Assembly: GCA_900696515.1 (NCBI GenBank)
Contig: CAADGK010000024.1
Coordinates: 1-64,000, forward strand
Direction: 5' to 3'
DNA: 64,000 nucleotides
Source: an uncultured Nitrosospira sp.
GTDB lineage: Bacteria; Nitrospirota; Nitrospiria; Nitrospirales; Nitrospiraceae
Shown: one piece after another, positions 35,637-45,133 of the stretch
How the letters are laid out: each line of letters opens with the position of its first letter
Numbering within the stretch: the stretch's first letter is position 1
The notes under the pieces: generated by a model
Databases searched by the model: none
What the model was told of the DNA's origin: nothing
Seen by the model: the letters and a program-made list of their open reading frames with translations, nothing else
Made by a program: the position numbers and the translations under genes

Positions 35637-38411
35637 ATGGGAAAGGTATCGCAGGCACCAAGTGAGAAAACAAGGATGAAAGCTTGGTATGCCAAGCAGG
35701 CAGAAGCGCTGGCCGAGGAACTCCAGACGGACCTCAATTGTGGCGTGCCGATCGATACTGCGGGATGCCGGTTGGCACAAGAGGGCCCCAACGAGTTACC
35801 CGAAGCTTCACCTCCCTCCTTGCTGAAACTTTTTCTTTCCCAATTCACCAGTCTGATCGTGTGGGTGCTGATTGGGGCTGCCGTAGTCTCCGGCTTGTTG
35901 GAAGACTGGATCGATGCAGCGGCGATTCTCGCTATTGTGTTTTTCAATGGGGTGCTGGGGTTTGTGCAGGAATTTCGAGCTGAGCGATCGCTGGCAGCAC
36001 TGCGCAAGATGTCGGTGTCTATGGCCAGGGTCATCCGCGACGGCGTGCTGCAGTCCATCCCGGCTCGAGAATTGGTTCGGGGAGACGTGGTTGTTCTCGA
36101 GGCTGGCGATCGGATTCCAGCCGATGCACGTTTGGTTTACACGACGAATTTCCAAGCGCAAGAGGCCTCCCTCACCGGCGAATCGACACCTGTGCCGAAA
36201 CAGGCAGAGCGGCTTGAGGCAACCGATGTCCCCTTGGCCGATCAGCGCAACATGGTCTTCATGGGCACCGTGGCTGTCTCCGGTAAGGCTCGTGGACTGG
36301 TGGTGGCGACCGGTCTGGGTACGGAGCTGGGTCGGATCGCCGCTCTGATTCAGAAGGCCGCTGAGGCGGAGCGTACTGAAACGCCGTTGCAGCGACGATT
36401 GGAACAATTTGGCTCGACACTCCTGTGGCTTGCGCTCACGGTTGTCGCAATCGTATTCGTGCTCGGCTCCCTCCGGGGAGAACCGCTGGTGGAGATGTTC
36501 CTCGTCTCGGTCAGCCTGGCTGTGGCAGCTGTGCCGGAAGGGCTTCCCGCTGTTGTGACGATTACACTGGCGTTGGGTGTCACGCGGATGGCCAAGCGAC
36601 ATGCGCTGATTCGTAAACTTCCTGCCGTTGAGACACTCGGTTCCGCTACCGTGATCTGCACAGACAAGACCGGTACATTGACGAAAAATGAAATGACGGT
36701 GACAAAGTTAGTGGTCGACAGCGAAACCTTCGAGGTCACCGGCGAGGGGTATGAACCGGTGGGACACATTCGTGAAACGTTAAACGTGAAACGTGAAACG
36801 ACTTCCGAAGACCCCTCACACCTGCCGTCCGGGCTGCAGCTGTTGTTGAAAGCAGCGGTGCTGTGTAACGGCGCGACGTTGCAACAAGAGAACGGGACCT
36901 GGCGGATCATCGGTGATCCGACAGAAGGGGCGCTGCTTGTGGCCGCCGCAAAGGCCGGTCTCATGAAGGCTGAATTGGAGGGCCAAGGGTCACTGGAGAG
37001 GGAAATCCCCTTTGATGCCGAGCGGAAGATGATGACGACCGTTTGCCGAACGGAGCAAGGCCGTAGGGCGTACAGCAAAGGAGCACCCGATGTCTTACTA
37101 AAACGCTGTGCCGCACGTATCACGCGCGAAGGACGGATCGAGGCACTTGATGAAGCACATCGGCAACAGATCAGCGACGCCAATGCGTCGTTGGCTCAGC
37201 ACGCTCTCCGAGTCCTGGCTGTCGCCTATAAGCCTCTCGGCCCGCAGGTGAATGCGGATGAAGACGTTGAGCGCGATTTGGTTTTTCTAGGGCTCCTCGC
37301 GATGAAAGATCCCTTGCGGCCTGAAGCGGCAGAGGCAGTGCGTCGCTGCCGACAAGCCGGCATCAGAACCGCCATGATCACCGGTGATCACAAGGAGACC
37401 GCGGTCGCGATCGCTCGCGAGTTAGGCTTGCAACGCGATGACGACATGGCCTTGTCCGGTGCTGAGCTTGATGCTCTCACCGACGAGCAATTGATGCAGC
37501 AGGTCGAGCGCGTGACGGTGTATGCCCGGGTGTCTGCCGAGCATAAGCTCCGGGTTGTCCAGGCCTGGAAGCGAAACGGGGCGATTGTCGCCATGACCGG
37601 TGATGGGGTCAATGACGCGCCGGCGATTAAGGCTTCGGATATCGGAGTGGCGATGGGTCTTGTCGGCACCGATGTGACTAAAGAAGCCTCGGACATAGTC
37701 GTGACGGACGACAATTTTGCCTCGATCGCCGCCGCGGTCGAGGAGGGGCGGGGCATCTTCGACAACATCAGGAAGACGGTCCATTTTCTTTTGTCGTGTA
37801 ACATGAGCGAGGTGCTCGTCATGCTGTTTGCGACCCTGTTCGGCCTGCCGCTTCCGCTCCTGCCGATTCACATTCTGTGGATGAACCTCGTGACGGATGG
37901 TTTTCCAGCTCTCGCCCTGGCGGTCGATCCAAAAGCGCCGGATCTGATGCAGCAACCGCCGCGGAAGACAGAGGCGCGCCTACTCGAACGTGGCAGGCTG
38001 TGGGCCATCGCCGGAGAAGGGCTACTGTTGGCGGGTATCGCTCTGAGCGCGTTCTCGCTGAGTTTGTTTATCTGGCAGCAGCCAATCGACCAGGCTCGAA
38101 CGGTGACGTTTACTGTGATGGTCGCTGCGCAGTTAGTGCATGCCTTCAATTGCCGGAGCGACCGTTGGTCGTTATTCCAGGTGGGGGTGACAAGCAACCG
38201 TGCCCTCCTCTGGGCGGTGGGGGTATCGGTTGCCTTGCAAGTTGGTATTCTGACCATTCCGGTCATGGAACCCATTTTTAAGGTTGCTTCTTTGCCCATT
38301 GAGGACTGGGAGCTGATGGCGGCCATGGCGATGCTTCCTCTGGCCATCGTCGAAGGATCCAAATGGGTCCGGCGGCGGAAGGTATCAGGGTCGTTTCTTG
38401 TCAGGGTGTGA
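35637..38411 (+). CDS. P2A-type (calcium-type) cation-transporting ATPase
   Basis: Inner-membrane pump of 924 residues from ATG 35637; the frame opens 198 nt earlier, but that part is non-conserved. Actuator [26 protein letters not shown] in TM4, phosphorylation site DKTGTLT with Asp343, nucleotide-binding KGAP, and [21 protein letters not shown] are all present. TM4 matches the SERCA/PacL calcium group. Between GEGYEPVG and PSHLPSGL the protein contains [16 protein letters not shown] (about residues 376-391), encoded by five in-phase heptamers. This is a repeat insertion into a surface loop that kept the frame open. Confidence 0.92.
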   Translation: MGKVSQAPSEKTRMKAWYAKQAEALAEELQTDLNCGVPIDTAGCRLAQEGPNELPEASPPSLLKLFLSQFTSLIVWVLIGAAVVSGLLEDWIDAAAILAIVFFNGVLGFVQEFRAERSLAALRKMSVSMARVIRDGVLQSIPARELVRGDVVVLEAGDRIPADARLVYTTNFQAQEASLTGESTPVPKQAERLEATDVPLADQRNMVFMGTVAVSGKARGLVVATGLGTELGRIAALIQKAAEAERTETPLQRRLEQFGSTLLWLALTVVAIVFVLGSLRGEPLVEMFLVSVSLAVAAVPEGLPAVVTITLALGVTRMAKRHALIRKLPAVETLGSATVICTDKTGTLTKNEMTVTKLVVDSETFEVTGEGYEPVGHIRETLNVKRETTSEDPSHLPSGLQLLLKAAVLCNGATLQQENGTWRIIGDPTEGALLVAAAKAGLMKAELEGQGSLEREIPFDAERKMMTTVCRTEQGRRAYSKGAPDVLLKRCAARITREGRIEALDEAHRQQISDANASLAQHALRVLAVAYKPLGPQVNADEDVERDLVFLGLLAMKDPLRPEAAEAVRRCRQAGIRTAMITGDHKETAVAIARELGLQRDDDMALSGAELDALTDEQLMQQVERVTVYARVSAEHKLRVVQAWKRNGAIVAMTGDGVNDAPAIKASDIGVAMGLVGTDVTKEASDIVVTDDNFASIAAAVEEGRGIFDNIRKTVHFLLSCNMSEVLVMLFATLFGLPLPLLPIHILWMNLVTDGFPALALAVDPKAPDLMQQPPRKTEARLLERGRLWAIAGEGLLLAGIALSAFSLSLFIWQQPIDQARTVTFTVMVAAQLVHAFNCRSDRWSLFQVGVTSNRALLWAVGVSVALQVGILTIPVMEPIFKVASLPIEDWELMAAMAMLPLAIVEGSKWVRRRKVSGSFLVRV
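36769..36803. repeat. Heptamer repeat inside the ATPase coding sequence
   Basis: Units TTCGTGA, AACGTTA, AACGTGA, AACGTGA, AACGACT: 35 nt in strict 7-bp phase, the same unit type as the intergenic repeats at hydD, hypF and hypD. It encodes the [10 protein letters not shown] segment in the nucleotide-binding domain. Confidence 0.8.
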
Positions 38412-38816
38412 AAGGGCCACGAGTTTATAGGCGTGACAAGGTCGGGAAATTTCATAATTGGGCGGACATCTTAGTCAGTATCGTTGGAACAAGATTCAGG
38501 ATGTCTCATCATCTGTATCGTTGCCTCGACGTACAGAAGTTCAGTGAGGGGATTCCGGGATTGCGAGGGAAGCGGCACTTGAAATATTACAAGATCGGAT
38601 TCCGAATCACTCTTGATGATCCTACAAGGGGAGGGATTGCAGAAAACTAAAAGGATGAATTACCGTATGGCTGGAAATGTTCAGTCAAAAGAAGCGGAAA
38701 CGGTAGTTTTATACCAGTAGAGGCTATCGGGGGACAACGGACAAAACCAGCGCTGAGCGCATAGATTTGTCCAATGCTCCGTCTGCATCGATGCAGGCAC
38801 AATGGGAAAGGCGACG
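38412..38816. other. Interval without a supported gene; two inverted repeats
   Basis: About 400 nt after the ATPase. It contains GGACAAA...TTTGTCC at about 38739-38772 and a perfect 14-bp palindrome CTGCATCGATGCAG at 38783-38796, 20 nt before the next gene. Both are operator candidates. Short frames here are not convincing. Confidence 0.45.
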
Positions 38817-39680
38817 ATGCAAAATACGCTCAGGAAGAGCCACATCATTGCTGATCCGACGGTATCAGTGAGCCGCCTGGAAGAGGTGGTTGCGACGTCG
38901 GAGGAGTTCGATCAGGTTGTGGCGCAGGCCCTGCCGATTTTGCTGGATCGGGCGGCGGGATACACGAAGCGATTTTTGCGGGAAACCGGTCAATGGAATG
39001 ACGACATTGAACATGAAAAGTTCGCTCTGCGGTGGGGATCGGAATACTTGGAACGTTTTCTCGTCTGCGGGCGAAGCGAAGTTCCGTGCCGGCCGTTATT
39101 CCTATTCGATTCGTTGGTCGCGAAACAGCATAGCAAGCCGGAGCCGTTTTGCTATCACCCCGATCTCCTGAAACCGCTTGGGCGGTTTCTCGATGGCTTA
39201 GTCGCGCGGGCGGTGGTCAGCCGAGACGCCTTGATTGCGTTGTATCATCACTCCTACGGATGGGGTGCAGGGGATGTCATTGCCGTCACGGGGCTCAATG
39301 GGCTGGAGAGCCAGCGCATCTATAAGAACTTTCGTCGATGGCGTGAGAGCGGCTGGCAGCGCACAATGGATGAGATGGGCTTAACGAAGCCGGAGCTGGC
39401 TGAGCTGGAGAACCAGAGACAACGCCACCGGCAGCGGTTCAACGGCGAGGCTGAACGGTTGATCCGCGTGGCACAAGGGCATTATCGAAAGAGCGAACCG
39501 GATCATTACCCCTGCCTATCACGATCTCAATGGGGGGAGATGTTTACTCAGGGATACGGGTGCGATTATCGGATTTGGCATTTGGCACTTTGTTTGGACT
39601 GCATGCAGACGGCCTGGGGATTGGGATCATGCGGGTCATCGGCCGAAAAACCGCGTTTGGAATTACAGGTGCGACCATAA
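38817..39680 (+). CDS. Hypothetical protein, 287 aa
   Basis: The ATG at 38817 has AAAGGCGACG upstream and is preferred over 38802. No family recognised. Mostly alpha-helical. The middle portion (SRDALIALYHHSYGWGAGDV, ESQRIYKNFRRWRESGWQRT) resembles a helix-turn-helix region as in sigma-like proteins. The end is cysteine-rich (HLALCLDCMQTAWGLGSCG). It is followed 78 nt later by a coiled-coil membrane protein on the same strand. A regulatory role is a guess. Confidence 0.6.
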   Translation: MQNTLRKSHIIADPTVSVSRLEEVVATSEEFDQVVAQALPILLDRAAGYTKRFLRETGQWNDDIEHEKFALRWGSEYLERFLVCGRSEVPCRPLFLFDSLVAKQHSKPEPFCYHPDLLKPLGRFLDGLVARAVVSRDALIALYHHSYGWGAGDVIAVTGLNGLESQRIYKNFRRWRESGWQRTMDEMGLTKPELAELENQRQRHRQRFNGEAERLIRVAQGHYRKSEPDHYPCLSRSQWGEMFTQGYGCDYRIWHLALCLDCMQTAWGLGSCGSSAEKPRLELQVRP

Positions 39681-39758
39681 CGGGTGAGTAGCCCATGATC
39701 CAGGGTTATTGCGTGTCTGTGAAGACGTCAAACGGAAATGAGGAGTGAGGGAGGATAT

Positions 39759-41036
39759 ATGGTTCAGGAAGAGGATCTGGAACTCTATCGATCGCAACTC
39801 CTTGACTCGATGAGTGAACGACCGGTCCACTCAGTTCGCGGCCTATCGGACCCTATACAGGTCTATGTCAATGAGCGGCGTGTGGGCGAACTCAAGGGAG
39901 CGGAGACCGAGGGGACACTGCACGTGCATGGTGTGGATCATATTGAAACCGTACAGCTTCGTACCGAAGACGGTCAATTGCTGGGGGGAGTGGTCGCTCC
40001 TGAATCTGGGTTTCGGGCGAATCGGGTGCGGCTTTCGGCTGATACAGTCGAGCTCTGCGTTCAGAATACGCTGCAGGGAGGATCGCTGAGCGCGGTGTTC
40101 ATTCCGGCCCCAAGTTTCTGGCGTCGAACTTGGAACAGTCTCGCCGATGTTGCGGACAGATGGACGGTGAGGCGTTCGGAGTCCACGATGGCATATGGAT
40201 TCCGAACGGTAGCGTTTACCCAGGCGATCTTGGCGATCGCCGTCGTTGGCTTGGTGGCTGACCGCGTCATGATCTGGATCGCACCGGAGCATATCGTGGC
40301 GCCGACGGTGCAGGCAGAGGCGCTTCGTACGGCCTCCATCGGCGAAATAGAACAGCTGGCGAAACAACTCCGTGAACTGAGGTTGATGCAAACGAAGGTC
40401 GGTGAAGCGCTCCAGTCTCAAGAGAAGGGGATGACATTGCTTCATCAAACCATGGCCAGGCTTTCCTCTACGCAAGAATCAGTGGCTTCCAGCGTCGTGA
40501 TGGTGAAAGAGGAGATGGAGAAAAGGCAGGAGGGTCCTGAGCGTGAGGCCGATCGTCCGGCTCAACTCCCTCCCGGGAAAGGGTCGGTGGATCAAGAGCA
40601 GTTTGAACTGGCGATTCACGGTCTTGCCTCGGACAACGAGCGCTTATCCAAGCAAATCGCCGGTCTGGAAGAGCACAACAGAATGCTGACGGCGAAATTG
40701 CAAACGGCGATTGCGCATGTCGCGAAAGCTGCGGAGCAGGGTCCGGAACGCGTGGTGGCGCGTGAGGCTGATGTCGCCAGAAAACATCAGCTGTTGCCCG
40801 TGGTCGATAGCCGCCAGAGCGCACAGGCGCAACCGTTTCTCTTCTGGGTCACCTTCAGTGAAGGAACGACTCAAGAAAGTATTGATCAGTGGGTGAATGG
40901 GATGAAAGGACATAAAGGAGTCCAAAACGAAGGCTGGCAAGAGGTGCAGATTCTCCCACCACCAGTCCCGCCCGATCTCTTTCTGGAACAAATCAGAGGG
41001 GAAAAGATCATCAAAGAGGCTCGACTGAATCACTAA
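39759..41036 (+). CDS. Membrane-anchored coiled-coil protein, 425 aa
   Basis: The ATG at 39759 has GTGAGGGAGGATAT upstream. The N-terminal 140 residues form a beta-rich cytoplasmic region (DPIQVYVNERRVGELKGAE, LRTEDGQLLGGVV). One transmembrane helix follows (AFTQAILAIAVVGLVADRVMI, about 160-180), then long coiled coils (IEQLAKQLRELRLMQTKVG, DNERLSKQIAGLEEHNRML). The end PPPVPPDLFLEQI is proline-rich. No named family. Confidence 0.65.
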   Translation: MVQEEDLELYRSQLLDSMSERPVHSVRGLSDPIQVYVNERRVGELKGAETEGTLHVHGVDHIETVQLRTEDGQLLGGVVAPESGFRANRVRLSADTVELCVQNTLQGGSLSAVFIPAPSFWRRTWNSLADVADRWTVRRSESTMAYGFRTVAFTQAILAIAVVGLVADRVMIWIAPEHIVAPTVQAEALRTASIGEIEQLAKQLRELRLMQTKVGEALQSQEKGMTLLHQTMARLSSTQESVASSVVMVKEEMEKRQEGPEREADRPAQLPPGKGSVDQEQFELAIHGLASDNERLSKQIAGLEEHNRMLTAKLQTAIAHVAKAAEQGPERVVAREADVARKHQLLPVVDSRQSAQAQPFLFWVTFSEGTTQESIDQWVNGMKGHKGVQNEGWQEVQILPPPVPPDLFLEQIRGEKIIKEARLNH

Positions 41037-41360
41037 GTCGACGCTCCTCGTGGCCGTCACGTTGATTTCTCGGGTGGGTCGTGGGGTAGCCAACCATGGG
41101 ACCGACGAGGAGTCAAGTGATGCCAAAGTGGACATATTAGTGCTGAGCTCATGAACTTTTGTCCGTTGAGTCAGGAAAGAGGTGCTGAGTAACATGATCT
41201 TCATGAGTCAGGGGAAGCAGCGGATGATGTGCGGTTCACTGGACACACAATAACAGGTCGAAATTCTATTTCGGACAATCAACCCGGTCTCTATATCACC
41301 TCACAAATTGACGGATGACTCAGTCATCCAGTCGATGATCAGTGTAAGAAAGGACAAGAC
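41037..41360. promoter_or_regulatory. Upstream region of the glycan cluster with a perfect palindrome
   Basis: 324 nt without a gene. The notable element is GGATGACT-C-AGTCATCC at 41313-41329, 31 nt upstream of the GT4 start. It is a strong candidate operator (or hairpin) for the 41361-48602 gene cluster. The regulator is unknown. Confidence 0.45.
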
Positions 41361-42437
41361 ATGAGAATCGCGCAGGTGTCACCGCTGTGGGAAAGCGTTC
41401 CGCCAAAACTGTATGGTGGGACGGAGCGAATTGTGTCGTACATTACGGAAGAATTGGTCGCAATGGGGCATGATGTGACACTGTTTGCCAGCGGCGATTC
41501 GGAAACAAGTGCCAAGCTTGAGGCGATTTGCCCGCAGGCATTGCGGTTGAACACAGGGATTTTCAACCGGGATGCTCCGCTGATTATGCAGCAGGAGCGA
41601 GCGCTCGGCGTGAGCGGAAACTTCGACATCGTACACTCCCATCTCGATTTTCTCGGGTTTCCGGTTGCACGGCGAAATGCGGTTCCGATGGTGACCACCT
41701 TACATGGACGCCTGGATCTCCCTGAGCTGGAGCCGGTCTTTCGCGAGTTCATCGAAATGCCCCTGGTTTCTATTTCAGCCTCCCAGCGGCGACCGCTCCC
41801 TTGGGCCAACTGGGCCGGGACTATCCACCATGGGTTGCCACGCAATCTTTACTCGTACCATGCGAAGAGCGACGGGTATCTCGCGTTTCTTGGACGTATC
41901 TCCCCGGAAAAGCGTCCGGATCAAGCGATTGAAATCGCCAAGCGCTCCGGTATTCCATTGAAAATGGCAGCTAAAGTCGATCCGGCGGATCGGGTGTACT
42001 ATGAAGCTGCGGTTGAGCCGTTGCTCAATCACCCGTTGATCGAATTCGTCGGCGAGATCTCCGATGCCGAAAAGAACGACTTTGTTGGAAACGCCATGGC
42101 GTTGGTTTGTCCCTATGATTGGCCTGAACCCTTCGGACTGGTTTTGATTGAAGCCCTCGCCTGCGGAACGCCGGTGTTGGCGTATCGACGGGGATCCATT
42201 CCGGAAATCATCGATCATGGGTCGACCGGTTTCGTGTGTGAAACCGTGGATGAGATGGTCGAGGCGGTGGGGCAGGTCCCCCTCCTAGAGCGCCGGCGCT
42301 GTCGGGCGGCGTTCGACGACCGGTTTACTGCCGACCGGATGGCGCGCGATTATGTCGCGTTGTATGAACGAATTCTTGAAGGCGCGGCCGTGCAAGCAGC
42401 GGCGCATAAAGCGAACGGAGGGAGCCGACATGTCTGA
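41361..42437 (+). CDS. GT4-family glycosyltransferase
   Basis: GT-B glycosyltransferase of 358 residues. N-terminal domain: RIAQVSPLWESVPPKLYGGTER with FDIVHSHLD. Nucleotide-sugar domain: LGRISPEKRPDQAIEIAKR and the EPFGLVLIEALACGTPVLAYRRGSIPEI motif, where the E-x7-E of retaining GT4 enzymes is visible. Acceptor and donor unknown. AAGAAAGGACAAGAC precedes the ATG. The stop overlaps the MFS gene start. The glycogen-debranching-type enzyme in the same cluster suggests alpha-glucan or trehalose-like metabolism. Confidence 0.9.
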   Translation: MRIAQVSPLWESVPPKLYGGTERIVSYITEELVAMGHDVTLFASGDSETSAKLEAICPQALRLNTGIFNRDAPLIMQQERALGVSGNFDIVHSHLDFLGFPVARRNAVPMVTTLHGRLDLPELEPVFREFIEMPLVSISASQRRPLPWANWAGTIHHGLPRNLYSYHAKSDGYLAFLGRISPEKRPDQAIEIAKRSGIPLKMAAKVDPADRVYYEAAVEPLLNHPLIEFVGEISDAEKNDFVGNAMALVCPYDWPEPFGLVLIEALACGTPVLAYRRGSIPEIIDHGSTGFVCETVDEMVEAVGQVPLLERRRCRAAFDDRFTADRMARDYVALYERILEGAAVQAAAHKANGGSRHV

Positions 42438-43749
42438 TGCAGCCGTTGACGTGAGAGAGGCTCACTCTACCAGCCGTCGTGGTCATGGGTGGGAGCTAGT
42501 CAAAACAAGAAATTTTGGTTTTCTGTTCGCCGGACAGACGATCTCTCAAATCGGAGACAGTCTCAATAAAGTGGCATTACTCTGGTTTGTCTACGAGATG
42601 ACTGGGTCGGCGCTGAAGATGACGGTGGTGGGGCTGCTGCAGACGCTTCCTCCCTTGTTGTTTGGGCCACTGATCGGCGTGTATTTGGATCGCGTCCGGA
42701 AGAAGCCGGTCATGATCGGCGTGGACCTTCTTCGGACATTGATGGTCCTCTTGATTCCGCTGCTTTACGCGATGGGAGCCTTGACGCTGGACCGGCTGTA
42801 TGTGTTGGTATTTGCCACAGCGATTTTTTCAACGGTCTTCGGGCCGGCCTTGACCTCCGCGGTTCCGCTGATCGTGGCGAAGGATCGATTGGTGGCGGCC
42901 AACGCGCTCATGCAAACCACGACGAACGTGGGATTGCTCGTCGGTCCGGCGGTGAGCGGACTGGGAATCGCTCTCATCGGGGCGCAAAACGTGCTGTATG
43001 TTGATGCCGCGACGTTTTTTTTCTCGGCGTTGTGCTTGTTCCCGATTCAGGTGCATGAAACGCTTAATCGTGCGCAGGTGGCCGGCAATGGGTTGACGAG
43101 CGGTATTACCAGTGACCTGCTAGCAGGCTTCCGGTTTGTATTTGTTGAGCAGAAGACGGTTTTGATGTTGATGTTGACGGCCACGCTGTATAGCGTCGGC
43201 ATCAGCGCTTTCATTTTTCTACTGCCGGTGTTTGCGAAGGAGGTTCTGGGTGTGGGGCCGGTCCAACTTGGTTGGTTGTGGTCGGCTCTCGGCGTGGGGA
43301 TGTTGCTGGCGTCTCTCAGTCTGACGTCGGTGACGCAGGGAGATGTCTCGTGGCGTCTGCGGTTTATGTCCGGCGCGTTAGCCATCGGTGGGCTTGCCGT
43401 AGCGGCGCTCGGGTTCCTCGATGCTCCAGTTGCTGCGGGGGCGTTGATCGCAGTGATCGGAGGCAGCACGGCCATGTTTACCCCGTTGGTGTGGACCATG
43501 CTTCAGGAGCTGACGCCGACGCATCTCCTCGGTCGAGTCTTTACGAGCTTCGCAACGGGAGGTATGGCCGCATCGATGGCAGGAATGGCTGGTTTTGGAT
43601 GGGCGGCTGATACGATTGGTCCGGCGACGTGCCTTGGAGGTATCAGCCTGATTCTCCTCATGACGGCTGCGAGCGCGTGGCTGTTCAGCTTTTACAAGTC
43701 GCACGCACAGACCCTGGTCGTTCCTTCACGCGGCTCCTTTGCTGCGTAG
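42430..43749 (+). CDS. MFS transporter, copy 1
   Basis: The ATG at 42430 (GGAGGGAGCCGAC upstream) overlaps the GT4 stop. About 439 residues with twelve predicted membrane spans. The loop-2 region LIGVYLDRVRKKPVMIGVDLLRTL is the MFS_3 (enterobactin-exporter-like) signature. It is a clear paralogue of the carrier at 45133 (shared QTISQIGDS/QLISQIGDG, LLWFVYxxTGSxLKxxxxGLLQTxPP, FGPALTxAVPxxV). Substrate unknown; position suggests a glycan precursor or lipid. Confidence 0.9.
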   Translation: MSDAAVDVREAHSTSRRGHGWELVKTRNFGFLFAGQTISQIGDSLNKVALLWFVYEMTGSALKMTVVGLLQTLPPLLFGPLIGVYLDRVRKKPVMIGVDLLRTLMVLLIPLLYAMGALTLDRLYVLVFATAIFSTVFGPALTSAVPLIVAKDRLVAANALMQTTTNVGLLVGPAVSGLGIALIGAQNVLYVDAATFFFSALCLFPIQVHETLNRAQVAGNGLTSGITSDLLAGFRFVFVEQKTVLMLMLTATLYSVGISAFIFLLPVFAKEVLGVGPVQLGWLWSALGVGMLLASLSLTSVTQGDVSWRLRFMSGALAIGGLAVAALGFLDAPVAAGALIAVIGGSTAMFTPLVWTMLQELTPTHLLGRVFTSFATGGMAASMAGMAGFGWAADTIGPATCLGGISLILLMTAASAWLFSFYKSHAQTLVVPSRGSFAA

Positions 43750-43818
43750 CAGACTGCTGCACCATTCGTCACACCGTTGTAGATACTCGCCAAGCTTGAG
43801 GTCTGACGTGCCGGAAGC

Positions 43819-43838
43819 CTCCCTGAAAATCAGGGGGG
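43819..43838. terminator. Short hairpin after the first MFS gene
   Basis: CCTCCCTGA-AA-paired with TCAGGGGGG (one G-T pair) 70 nt after the stop. Weak T-content; could mark the end of the GT4-MFS unit before the BON gene promoter. Confidence 0.35.
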
Positions 43839-43945
43839 CTCCGAGCTCCGCGCAGATGACAGAAGACCGAGAGCGGGTTACAATGCCTCGCGACATTCCA
43901 CAGCTATAGTCACGGGAGTATAGGTTCCAGGGGAGGGCTTGCGTT

Positions 43946-45133
43946 ATGGCCATGAAATTTCCACGGATCATCGTTCTCAGTCTGCTCATGTTCTGGCCAA
44001 GAGAAACAGGCTCGCAAGCATCCGACGGGCATAACAAGGAAGGTATGCCGGAAAAGGAAAAACCGGCCTCGAGTTCGTCACAATCACCGGCTGTCCCTGC
44101 CGTAAAGAGTGAGGCAGCGACCGAGCACAAGGAGATCGTGCCGGAAAAACCGGTCGGACGGCAGCAGCCGTCACCGGCTTCTTCCGATTCTCAACCCACG
44201 CCGCATAAGTCGCCAACGGAAACCAAGCCGGCGTCTCCGCCTACCATGCCGACTAAGGCTGAATCTGCGATGGATCGCAAGGAAGGCGTGTTAGAAAAAC
44301 CGGCCTCGAGTTCGTCACAATCACCAGCTGTCCCTGCCGTAAAGAGTGAGGCAGCGACCGAGCACAAGGAGGTCGTACCAGAAAAACCGGCAGTACGGCA
44401 GCAGCCGTCACCGGCACCTTCCGACTCTCAACCTACGCCGCATAAATCGCCAGCGGAGTCCAAGCCGACTAGGGCTGAATCCGCAACGGATCGGAAGGAA
44501 GGTACGGTGGAAAAGATTCCTGCACGTCCTTCCTCTTCAGCGGTGACAGAGGGTCATGGCGCTGCCCCCAAGCCGTCAGCAGAGACCAAATCGCATGGAC
44601 AACCGGCACCGGCACTCAAGGCCGATCTCCCACCTCCTCCAGATATCGACCCCAAGGAAAAAGAGACGGCGGCGAAGAAGCCGGTGGGGTCATTAATCCT
44701 ATCCGTTAAACTTGCGCTCATGGGAGATCTACGACTGTTCCATTATGAGATCGAGGTCGAGGAAGACAAACAAGTCGTCACACTCAGCGGGCGGGTCTCG
44801 AATGAGGAAGAGAAGGCTGCCGCGACAGAAGTTGCGCAGGCGGTCAGCGGGGTGAAAACCGTCACCAACAAGCTCATTGTGGAAAAAGATCTGGCAAAAA
44901 CTTTGCTCAAGAAGCAGGATGAAATTCTCACGCTCCTCATCAAGGAACGCTTCGCAAAAAGTGCGACCTTAAAATCGGCAAACTTTGATGTGAAGACGGA
45001 GGAAGGCATCGTTCAGCTCAATGGAACGGTTCGTTTTCAAGTCATCGCCCTTGAAGCTGCTGAAGCGGCCCGACAGGTGCCTGGTGTTCGAGCGGTCAAT
45101 ACAGAAAAAATTCACCTAGAGGGTGAAAGCTGA
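43946..45133 (+). CDS. Exported BON-domain protein with a tandem proline-rich repeat
   Basis: 395 residues. The short N-terminal signal-like segment (FPRIIVLSLLMFWPRETGSQA) is followed by a low-complexity P/S/E/K-rich region (about 30-245) and two BON domains (about 255-315, 325-392: VVTLSGRVSNEEEKAAATEVAQ; IVQLNGTVRFQVIALEAAE). The linker has a direct repeat of 79 residues (237 bp): the unit from KPASSSSQSPAVPAVKSEAA recurs from nt 44062 to nt 44299, with a shorter third partial unit (DRKEGTVEK). BON domains bind membranes or peptidoglycan-associated surfaces. The stop overlaps the second MFS gene. Confidence 0.85.
   Translation: MAMKFPRIIVLSLLMFWPRETGSQASDGHNKEGMPEKEKPASSSSQSPAVPAVKSEAATEHKEIVPEKPVGRQQPSPASSDSQPTPHKSPTETKPASPPTMPTKAESAMDRKEGVLEKPASSSSQSPAVPAVKSEAATEHKEVVPEKPAVRQQPSPAPSDSQPTPHKSPAESKPTRAESATDRKEGTVEKIPARPSSSAVTEGHGAAPKPSAETKSHGQPAPALKADLPPPPDIDPKEKETAAKKPVGSLILSVKLALMGDLRLFHYEIEVEEDKQVVTLSGRVSNEEEKAAATEVAQAVSGVKTVTNKLIVEKDLAKTLLKKQDEILTLLIKERFAKSATLKSANFDVKTEEGIVQLNGTVRFQVIALEAAEAARQVPGVRAVNTEKIHLEGES
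44062..44520 (+). repeat. Intragenic tandem repeat, 237-bp period
   Basis: Two nearly identical in-frame copies begin at about 44062 and 44299, then a partial third. Copies differ mostly by third-base and Ser/Ala/Thr changes. The repeat lies in the proline-rich linker of the BON protein and could vary in number between strains. Confidence 0.85.

Noticed and set aside
38363-38650. 95-codon frame after the Ca2+-type ATPase
   Set aside because: It overlaps the ATPase 3' end, lacks a ribosome site and shows no protein-like pattern.
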